From Trebonia sp963843745 (GTDB taxonomy: Bacteria > Actinomycetota > Actinomycetes > Streptosporangiales > Streptosporangiaceae), in assembly GCA_963843745.1 (NCBI GenBank), contig CAWJLP010000001.1, positions 100,500 through 164,499 of the forward strand: a stretch of DNA of 64,000 nucleotides, in the 5' to 3' direction. Each line of letters begins with the position of its first letter. The first letter of the stretch is position 1. Positions 58,249-64,000 of this stretch are shown here, piece by piece. The notes beneath the pieces were generated by a model. The model worked only from the letters and a program-made list of their open reading frames with translations. It was not told where the DNA came from and did no database searches. The position numbers and the translations under genes were made by a program.

Positions 58249-58396
58249 CTCATCTAGGGGAATTCGGCCGGCAGGTGATGCCGGGTCATCTACCCGGGTG
58301 TGAGCTTGAGAACGTGATGCCGCGGCCGGGTAACGGCTGCGGCGCATCGGCTCAACCGCCTGGCAAAAGATGCCAGCGAAACTGCAGGAGGTCGCC
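58249..58396 (+). promoter_or_regulatory. AGGTGA element E5 and structured leader
   Basis: Element (CTCATCTAGGGGAATTCG, GCCGGCAGGTGATGCCGG, GTCATCTACCCGGGTGTG) followed by a leader with two hairpins: GCGGCCG-GGTAA-CGGCTGC (58321-58339, 1 mismatch) and CTGGCA-AAAGA-TGCCAG (58360-58376). It ends at GGAGG before ATG 58397. The whole region from about 58230 is about 85% identical to that before the gene at 61327. Confidence 0.72.
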
Positions 58397-58903
58397 ATGT
58401 CCGGATCCGGTAGCACGTTCATCCTGGTAGCAACCTACCCCGATGAAGCAACAGCACAAGATGACTACCAGGTCATCAAGGACGCTCACACGGCGGGCCT
58501 GGTGGGTTCCTACGATGCGGCCGTCGTCACCAAGGATGCCAACGGCAAGGTCCATGAGAACAAAGACGAGACGGCCACCCGCCATGGTGCCTGGTGGGGC
58601 ATTGCCGCCGGGGCGGCGATCGGGGTCATCTTCCCGCCGGCGGTGCTGGGCGCGGCCGCGGTCGGCGGCGTGGCCGGCGGGGTCACCGGGCACCTGTCCA
58701 AGGGAATGTCGCGCTCGCAGGCCAAGCAGCTGGGGGACTTCATCGACCCGGGGCAGGCCGGGCTCGTGGTGGTCGGCGAAAGCAAGGTCGAGGACGCGAT
58801 CAAGAACGCGGTGACCAGGGCGCAGAAGGAGACAGCCCAGGAGCTCAACGTGGACCCCAAGGACATCGACAAGACCCTGCAGCAAGCGGTCAACGAGATG
58901 TAA
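58397..58903 (+). CDS. DUF1269 stress-type membrane protein
   Basis: 168 residues. N-terminal block (ILVATYPDEATAQDDYQVIK, YDAAVVTKDANGKVHENKDE), a Gly/Ala-rich hydrophobic segment (WGIAAGAAIGVIFPPAVLGA, AAVGGVAGGVTGHLS) and the C-terminal block (GQAGLVVVGESKVEDAIKNA). DUF1269 proteins are small actinobacterial proteins whose function is unclear and that tend to be stress-induced. ATG 58397 follows CAGGAGG. It is 41 nt after the end of E5's leader hairpins. Confidence 0.8.
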   Translation: MSGSGSTFILVATYPDEATAQDDYQVIKDAHTAGLVGSYDAAVVTKDANGKVHENKDETATRHGAWWGIAAGAAIGVIFPPAVLGAAAVGGVAGGVTGHLSKGMSRSQAKQLGDFIDPGQAGLVVVGESKVEDAIKNAVTRAQKETAQELNVDPKDIDKTLQQAVNEM

Positions 58904-58926
58904 AACCCCGCCCAGCGGCCGGGGTT
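58904..58926 (+). terminator. Hairpin after the DUF1269 gene
   Basis: AACCCCG-N9-CGGGGTT is a perfect 7-bp stem beginning right at the TAA stop. It lies within the remnant of an IS1634-type gene on the other strand. No T-tract. Confidence 0.5.
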
Positions 58927-59065
58927 CGGCGAACTCCAGGCCCTCCGCGACGACGGCCGCCGCCTTCCCAGGCTCCAGGTGCCGGGCGACCGAGTCGGCC
59001 AGCCGCTGCAGCGCCTCACGGCTCGCGGCGTCCCGGCCGAAGGTGTAGACGACCTGCACCTTCAC
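58904..59065 (-). pseudogene. N-terminal remnant of an IS1634-like transposase
   Basis: A GTG at 59065 opens VKVQVVYTFGRDAASREALQ, RLADSVARHLEP, GLEFAEPRPLGG, which matches the N-terminus of IS1634-family transposases (QVVxxFGR..REAL.RL..S..R.L, GLEF...RPLGG). The rest is replaced by antisense of the DUF1269 gene. The start codon overlaps element E6 on the other strand. Confidence 0.55.
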
Positions 59066-59120
59066 CTAGGGGAATTCGGCCTGCAGGGGATGCAGGGTCA
59101 CCTACCCGAGTGCGAGCCTG
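59060..59120 (+). promoter_or_regulatory. AGGTGA element E6
   Basis: TTCACCTAGGGGAATTCG, GCCTGCAGGGGATGCAGG, GTCACCTACCCGAGTGCG, AGCCTG. The first dyad is CACCT-AGGGG. It ends about 200 nt before the FUSC gene. Confidence 0.68.
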
Positions 59121-59317
59121 CTGGGTGGCAGACCTCCGCCCCTAGCGGGAACGGCTGGCCTGCTTGTCGGGTGAGGGATGCCGGGTTGCTCCCGGGGGAA
59201 GCTGGCGGCCCTGCCCGGCCGCGGGTGGCTGGGTGGTCCCCGATCGGGTGCCGCCGTCCGGTGCCGCCGCGGGAGGGCTGCTTCGCCGGTTCCGGCCAGG
59301 GTGCTGAGAGGTGAGTC

Positions 59318-60418
59318 ATGAGCCAGGTGTCGAAGGTATTCCAGCTCAACCGGCAGGGATTCAACCTGCGCGCAGGCGCCGTCTTCGCGGTCGTGCTGGG
59401 GCTGCTGATCATCGTCGGCGTGCTCCCAGCGGAGCGGAGGTACTTCCTCACGGCGATCTTCGGGGTGGTGATCGTGGCCGTGAGCGACCCCGGCGGGAAT
59501 TACGGCTACCGGCTGCCCCGGCTGGCCGTGGTCGCTGGGGCCGGCGCGCTGCTGACGGCCCTGGGATTCGGCATCGGCGGCGGGGCCTGGGGGTTCGTGG
59601 TGCTGGCCGCCTTCGTGGCCACGTTGCTGGGCGGGCTGGCGGTGACATACGGCCTGCACCGATTCGTCGCGGCCTATCTTCTCAACGTCTGGTTCATCAT
59701 CGCCCTCGGCCTGCCGACTCTCATCTCCTTCCAAGTGCCGGGTCTGTTCAGCTCCGGCCTGATCCACACCGAACCGTGGCAGCAGGCACTGGCCTGGCTG
59801 GTCGGGTCGGCGTTGTGGATCGCTTACACCTTCATCATGTGGCTGGTACGGAGGGGGGCCACCGAGCCGCAGCCTATCGCCGAGATCCCCGGCGATATCT
59901 CGCCGCGGCCGCTGACCCGTCCGCTCATCCTGTTCGCGGTGATCCGGGCCGCCGCCCTGGCGACCGCCGTCGCGATCTCCTTCGGGCTGCACCTGCCCAA
60001 CGCCTACTGGATGCCCATCGCCACCATCATTGCCATGAAGCCCGACCTGCAGCAATCCGCCCTCATCGCCGAGCAGCGCATAGCCGGGACGGTCGTGGGC
60101 GCCGCGGTGGCCGCCCTCGTCCTGCTGGCGGTCGACAACAGGACCGCACTCGAGGTCATCGTCGTCGTCCTGGTCGCGCTGGGAGCGTCGATCCACGGCG
60201 TGAACTACGCCTGGTACACCGCAGCCTTGGCCGGGGCCATCCTGATCGCCGCGGACGTGCCCCACCCGTCCGACCTTGCCGACGAGGGACGCAGGATCCT
60301 GTTCACGTTCGCCGGCGTCGGGATCGCCGTCATCGTCATGTTCCTGGCGGACCGGCTGCAAAAGCACGCCGCCAAAGCCGCACCACAGGCAACTGCTCAC
60401 CCGGCCCCGGCGGGATGA
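59318..60418 (+). CDS. FUSC-type aromatic-acid exporter-like protein
   Basis: 366 residues. Two blocks of membrane helices (about residues 20-130 and 180-345; e.g. AVFAVVLGLLIIVGVLPAER, GFVVLAAFVATLLGGLAVTYG, LILFAVIRAAALATAVAISFG, IIVVVLVALGASIHG-like) linked by a loop, with NAYWMPIATIIAMKPD and HRFVAAYLLNVWFI typical of FUSC-like (YccS/AaeB) proteins. It probably exports aromatic acids or related compounds. ATG 59318 is the only good start. Confidence 0.75.
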   Translation: MSQVSKVFQLNRQGFNLRAGAVFAVVLGLLIIVGVLPAERRYFLTAIFGVVIVAVSDPGGNYGYRLPRLAVVAGAGALLTALGFGIGGGAWGFVVLAAFVATLLGGLAVTYGLHRFVAAYLLNVWFIIALGLPTLISFQVPGLFSSGLIHTEPWQQALAWLVGSALWIAYTFIMWLVRRGATEPQPIAEIPGDISPRPLTRPLILFAVIRAAALATAVAISFGLHLPNAYWMPIATIIAMKPDLQQSALIAEQRIAGTVVGAAVAALVLLAVDNRTALEVIVVVLVALGASIHGVNYAWYTAALAGAILIAADVPHPSDLADEGRRILFTFAGVGIAVIVMFLADRLQKHAAKAAPQATAHPAPAG

Positions 60419-60656
60419 GCGGCCAGGGCGTCGTCGGCCAGACGCCGGGCACGCGACTCCGGCCACGACAAATATGCCAGTACGACCAGGGCGTCAAGGC
60501 GCAGGCCGGAACCAGCGGGTTGTTTCCTTGCTGGGACATCCGGCCCTATCGATGGCTTGAGCGTTCGCGAAGAGTGGCCGACAGCCACCAACGATCACGA
60601 TCGGATAACGCGGCCAAGGCCCAGCCGGGCACGGCAGCGTGAGAGAGGAGCCAACA

Positions 60657-61112
60657 ATGAGTGAAGTTACCGAGCAGCAGCTTGAGGACATGGAGGCATT
60701 GTTCGTCCAGACCGCGGCGAGCATGACCAGCGACCGGGAAACCATCACGCTGCACGGCGTGTCGCCGTCGACGCTTTACTTCGCCGACCGTCCCCAGCGC
60801 GAGGTCGGGCACATGTCGTCTGGCCAGTTCGTTGCCAACTGGACAGCAGGGGACAACAGCTTCGCGGACACCCCCCCGAATGCCGTCTTGTCGTTCGCGG
60901 ACCCGGGCGACAGGCCTCCCGAGGACGCGGTCGTGGTAATCCAGGATCCGCGCCTCGACGGAGACGCGCTCACCTACAGCATCAAGGTCCTCGACGGCAC
61001 CGTACCGGCCGTCACCGGGCCATGTGCGCTGTTCATCGACCCCCTCGGGCGTCCGTTGTCGCCGGTCTCCCTAGCCGGGATGAACCGGCGTGCGCGTCGC
61101 CGGGGCCGCTGA
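60657..61112 (+). CDS. Conserved protein of unknown function
   Basis: 151 residues. Begins SEVTEQQLEDMEALFVQTAA, then LYFADRPQREVGHMSSGQFV, FADTPPNAVLSFA, VVIQDPRLDGDALTYSIKVL and a basic C-terminus. I recall similar short proteins (LYFADRPERxxGHM) without a known function. The ATG at 60657 has GAGAGGAG upstream. It is the second gene downstream of E6. The 238-nt gap from FUSC contains no visible gene. Confidence 0.55.
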   Translation: MSEVTEQQLEDMEALFVQTAASMTSDRETITLHGVSPSTLYFADRPQREVGHMSSGQFVANWTAGDNSFADTPPNAVLSFADPGDRPPEDAVVVIQDPRLDGDALTYSIKVLDGTVPAVTGPCALFIDPLGRPLSPVSLAGMNRRARRRGR

Positions 61113-61175
61113 GAACCCGACGGCTGGCAGCGGGAGCCCAGGACGGACGGCGGGCCTGGCCTGTGCTGGCCGCGG

Positions 61176-61326
61176 CTTCTCCCCTAGGGGAATTCGGCCG
61201 GCAGGTGATGCAGGGTCACCTGCCCTGGTGTGAGCCTGAAACCGTGACGCAGCAGCCGGGTAACGGCTGCGGCGGATTCGCTGAACCGCCTGGCAAAGGA
61301 TGCCAGCGGAACTGGAGGAGGGCCTC
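61176..61326 (+). promoter_or_regulatory. AGGTGA element E7 and structured leader
   Basis: TTCTCCCCTAGGGGAATTCG, GCCGGCAGGTGATGCAGG, GTCACCTGCCCTGGTGTG. TCCCCTAGGGGA is a perfect 12-bp palindrome, and GGCAGGTGA-N7-TCACCTGCC is perfect. Downstream are GCAGCCG-GGTAA-CGGCTGC (61253-61271, perfect) and CTGGCA-AAGGA-TGCCAG (61290-61306, perfect), then GGAGGAG and ATG 61327. Confidence 0.75.
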
Positions 61327-61656
61327 ATGACCGCCAATACACCTGTCCTTGACACACTCGCCGACATCACCGCGGCGTCGATCAAGCACAATTCTCTTGC
61401 CCCGCGCGAGCTCATGCTCACGAGGATCGCCGCGCTGATCGCGATGGACGCGCCGCCTGCCTCTTACCTCGCTAACGCCGGGGCCGCCGTTGACAGCGGA
61501 GTCACCGCCGACGATCTCCAGGGAGTCATGATCGCGGTTGCCCCGGTGGTGGGCGCGGCTCGGGTGGTCTCGGCAGGCGGGAAGATCCTCCGGGCGCTGG
61601 GCATCGCGATCACTGTGGCCGAAGCCGAGATAGCCGACGACAGCGACGCCAGGTAG
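61327..61656 (+). CDS. Carboxymuconolactone decarboxylase-like small protein
   Basis: 109 residues. The CMD fold is visible in LTRIAALIAMDAPPASYLA, NAGAAVDSGVTADDLQGVM, VAPVVGAARVVSAGGKIL. It lacks the CxxC redox pair. Function unknown. It is led by the E7 structured leader, which is strongly similar to that of the DUF1269 gene at 58397. Confidence 0.7.
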   Translation: MTANTPVLDTLADITAASIKHNSLAPRELMLTRIAALIAMDAPPASYLANAGAAVDSGVTADDLQGVMIAVAPVVGAARVVSAGGKILRALGIAITVAEAEIADDSDAR

Positions 61657-61811
61657 TAGCAGCAACCAGGCCCAAAGGGGCGAGAAAGCTCTGCGGCAAG
61701 CGTCACCGAGGTGTAATCCCGGCCGCCTTATCCCCGGCGGGTGAGGGCCGGCGCAGGCACACGAACTATAAGCGAGGTGCCGGCCGTGGGCTGGCTGATA
61801 GGGGTGGCGAG

Positions 61812-63551
61812 ATGAAAACGGTGATCGTGGGAGGAGTTGCGGCCGGCGCTTCGACGGGGGCGCGGCTGCGGCGGCTGGATGAGTCGGCCGAGATCGTAAT
61901 CCTTGAGCGGGACCACTACGTCTCGTTCGCGAACTGCGGCTTGCCGTATCACATCGGCGGGGTTATCCCGGACCGGGACAGCCTGCTGCTGCAGACGCCC
62001 GAGAGCCTGGCCAGGTCCCTGGCACTGGATGTGCGGACCGGGCAGGAAGTGATCCGCATCGACCGTGATGCCAGGGAAGTGGAAGTGCGGGACCTGCCGC
62101 AGGGGCGGACGTACCGGGAGTCCTATGACAAGCTGGTGCTGTGCCCGGGGGCCGAGCCGGTTCGGCCGCCGGTCCCGGGGGCGGATGACCCGCGAGTGGA
62201 TGTGCTGCGCAACATCCCGGACATGGACCGGATTATCACCCAGCTGGACAAGGGCGCGACGAGTGCGGTCATCGTCGGCGGCAGCTACATCGGGCTGGAG
62301 CTCGCCGAGGCGTTCCGGGACCGCGGGCTGGCGACGACCGTGGTGGAGCGGACCGAACGGCTGATGCCGTGGCTGGACCCGGAGATGACCCGGATCCTTG
62401 ACTACCACGTCGTCACCCACGAGGTGGACCTGCGGCTCGGCACGTCCGCCACGGCCGTTCGTCACGGGGAGGACGGCAGGCTCCTAGTCGATCTGTCCGA
62501 CGGCACGTCAGTGGAGGCTGACGTTGTCGTGATGGCGGCCGGCGCGCGTCCCAACGTGGATCTCGCCCGTGATGCCGGCCTGGAGATCGGGCCGCGCGGC
62601 GGCATCGTGGTCGACGGGCAGATGCGCACTTCGGCACCGGACATCCTCGCGGCCGGGGACGCGGTGGAGACGGCTCACTTGCTGACCGGCGAGCCTGTGC
62701 TGTCGATGCTGGCCGGCCCGGCGAACCGAGAGGGCCGGATCGCCGCCGACACGATCGCCGGCCGCGAGGATGTCGGCGGCTACCGGGGCACCCAGGGCAC
62801 CGCCGTGGTCAAGGTGTTCGAGATGACCGCCGGGGGCACCGGCCTGACCGAGACCGAGCTGCGCGAGGCCGGCCTGGACTACCGCAAGGTCTACACCCAC
62901 CAGAACGGCCACGCCGCCTACTATCCGGGCACCGCACCGCTGTTCCTCAAAGTGCTGTTCGACCCGGCCGGGGGCAAGCTGCTGGGCGCGCAGGTGCTCG
63001 GCTGGGACGGTGTCGACAAGCGCATCGACGTCCTTGCGGTCGCGCTGCGCGCCGGGATGACGGTGTTCGACCTGGAGCACCTGGAGCTGGCCTACGCCCC
63101 GCCGTACGGGGCGGCGAAGGACCCGGTCAACATGGCCGGCTTCCTGGGCTCGAACCTGCTGCGCGGCGACATCCACCTGTGGTACCCGGAGGATTACCCG
63201 GGCTGCGCCGGGCAGGTGACGATCCTGGATGTGCGCACGCCGACCGAATACGAGGCATGGCACATCCCCGGGGCGGTCCTGCTGCCCTACACCGAGCTGC
63301 GGCAACGGCTGGATGAGGTGCCCCGGGACAAGCCCGTGTACACCTACTGCCGGTCGGGCTTCCGCAGCTACATCGCCTACTGCGTGCTGAAGCAGAACGG
63401 GTGGGACCAGGTGGCGTTCCTGGCCGGCGGGATGATGACCTATCACGGCTACCACATGACGCCGCTCGCCGTCGGCAGCGGCGGCATGCCGATGGTCGCC
63501 CATGCCGAGGACCAGCTGGCGCAGCGCCCCAGCGCGCTCGAGCACATTTGA
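61812..63551 (+). CDS. CoA-disulfide reductase with C-terminal rhodanese domain
   Basis: 579 residues: FAD/NAD(P)H-binding (VIVGGVAAGASTGARLRRLD, active-site Cys42 in SFANCGLPYH, second Rossmann GGSYIGLELAEAF), dimer domain, and a rhodanese domain with Cys513 (YTYCRSGFRSY). CoADR enzymes reduce CoA disulfide, CoA-persulfide or other thiol persulfides and protect thiol balance. This fused CoADR-RHD form is known from Bacillus and Borrelia relatives. Start ATG 61812 with GGTGGCGAG upstream. Confidence 0.88.
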   Translation: MKTVIVGGVAAGASTGARLRRLDESAEIVILERDHYVSFANCGLPYHIGGVIPDRDSLLLQTPESLARSLALDVRTGQEVIRIDRDAREVEVRDLPQGRTYRESYDKLVLCPGAEPVRPPVPGADDPRVDVLRNIPDMDRIITQLDKGATSAVIVGGSYIGLELAEAFRDRGLATTVVERTERLMPWLDPEMTRILDYHVVTHEVDLRLGTSATAVRHGEDGRLLVDLSDGTSVEADVVVMAAGARPNVDLARDAGLEIGPRGGIVVDGQMRTSAPDILAAGDAVETAHLLTGEPVLSMLAGPANREGRIAADTIAGREDVGGYRGTQGTAVVKVFEMTAGGTGLTETELREAGLDYRKVYTHQNGHAAYYPGTAPLFLKVLFDPAGGKLLGAQVLGWDGVDKRIDVLAVALRAGMTVFDLEHLELAYAPPYGAAKDPVNMAGFLGSNLLRGDIHLWYPEDYPGCAGQVTILDVRTPTEYEAWHIPGAVLLPYTELRQRLDEVPRDKPVYTYCRSGFRSYIAYCVLKQNGWDQVAFLAGGMMTYHGYHMTPLAVGSGGMPMVAHAEDQLAQRPSALEHI

Positions 63552-63610
63552 CATGCCACGAACAGACCCGCAGCGGCTGTCCCGCGGGCGGGGCTAGCGT
63601 CCGTAAGTAA

Positions 63611-63626
63611 GGGACCTTCGGCCTGT
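63611..63626 (+). promoter_or_regulatory. DevR/DosR-box-like sequence
   Basis: GGGACCTTCGGCCTG at 63611-63625 resembles DosR boxes (GGGAC-TT-N-GCCC type). It is 37 nt upstream of the partial LuxR-type gene. Similarity is by eye only. Confidence 0.25.
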
Positions 63627-63661
63627 GGACGCAGGAACCCGCGTCAGGCAGCCTGGATGCT

Positions 63662-64000
63662 ATGTGCCCTGTAAAGGAGGCATCCGGCGGCGGGCAGGCA
63701 CCGAGCCTGTCGCGCCGTCAGGTAGTGCCGCAGGCCCGCCAGGGCACCGCTGAACGGCAGGGCCCGGCCGCCGGCGACAGTGTGCGACGGGGTGCGGGGC
63801 AGCCGATCCTGGTCAGCACGAAGCTGCATCCGCCGCCCGTGCGCGAGGAGACGATTACGCGCGAGCGCCTCCTGGAACGTCTTCGCAGCGGGTCGGACCG
63901 CAGCCTCACTCTCGTTGCCTGCCCGGCTGGTTTCGGGAAGACTACCCTGCTGGCGGCCTGGCGCGAGTCCGAGGCCGGGCGGAAGCCCGTGGCGTGGCTG
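63662..64000 (+). CDS. MalT/LAL-like LuxR-family regulator, second copy, 5' part only
   Basis: Runs off the right edge of the window. The reading frame codes GQPILVSTKLHPPPVREETI, TRERLLERLRSGSDRSLTLV and ACPAGFGKTTLLAAWRE, which matches the corresponding part of the LuxR-type protein at 48763-51060 (EPVLVATKLRPPPVRDQIV, CPAGFGKTTLLAAWHK). Start is uncertain: ATG 63662 opens the frame, GTG 63782 is nearer to the conserved start. A paralogue of the first regulator at the other end of the stress island. Confidence 0.75.
   Translation, partial: MCPVKEASGGGQAPSLSRRQVVPQARQGTAERQGPAAGDSVRRGAGQPILVSTKLHPPPVREETITRERLLERLRSGSDRSLTLVACPAGFGKTTLLAAWRESEAGRKPVAWL

Noticed and set aside
58249..58396. 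A known riboswitch class (cobalamin, ydaO, SAM-IV) in the E5/E7 leaders
   Set aside because: The conserved core sequences of those classes as I know them are absent; only the generic hairpins are shared.
60397..60591. Reverse frame with LDALVVLAYLSWPESR in the gap after the FUSC gene
   Set aside because: The segment looks somewhat protein-like, but there is no ribosome site, no family match that I know and no complete domain.

Overview
The window is very GC-rich (third positions almost all G or C), with GTG/TTG starts and many 4-nt ATGA/GTGA gene overlaps. It carries families typical of Actinomycetota: DUF1707 membrane proteins, a putative sensor domain, an XRE/MmyB-type regulator, a mycothiol-dependent DinB-like enzyme, MmpL and an ISKra4 transposase. 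It is therefore chromosome of a filamentous-type actinomycete (Streptosporangiales-like at a guess; the order cannot be fixed from this sequence). No rRNA, tRNA, CRISPR array, prophage or large biosynthetic cluster was seen.

0-19 kb is mostly housekeeping and efflux. It holds a GT87 glycosyltransferase, a decayed response-regulator/ABC-binding-protein junction, a PCu(A)C-like lipoprotein, an XRE regulator divergent from an MFS pump, an MpaB-like oxygenase convergent on an MmpL exporter, a winged-helix/small membrane protein/sensor operon, two DUF1707 proteins, and a four-gene operon that places a DNA sliding clamp behind two dienelactone hydrolases. A PadR-ABC-FtsX operon and an aldo/keto reductase follow. 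At 19.1-21.25 kb an ISKra4-type element with perfect 21-bp ends sits between two arrays of 31-bp tandem repeats.

21-47 kb is a mosaic of one- to three-gene transcription units: MarR-MFS pump with an operator inside the promoter, WYL regulator divergent from a flavin-type oxidase, serine hydrolase, truncated sigma factor, RidA-like protein, TetR divergent from a DsrE protein, ArsR-type regulator divergent from an ABC-2 exporter, trehalose-6-phosphate synthase, LigJ-like amidohydrolase, and others. It contains several decayed genes (LacI regulator, GNAT and sulfatase stubs) and two copies of a 71-bp hairpin repeat.

47.7-64 kb reads as a stress or dormancy-type island: two DUF1269 proteins, TMEM175-like channel (frameshifted), DUF2252, HdeD, a Na+/H+ antiporter, a FUSC exporter, CMD-like protein and CoA-disulfide reductase-rhodanese. 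Two related MalT/LuxR-type regulators bracket it. Seven transcription units in the island are preceded by near-identical ~60-bp elements, always in the direction of the gene. Each is built from repeated AGGTGA/TCACCT hexamers. This co-oriented element family looks like an undescribed regulon and is the main discovery candidate of the window.
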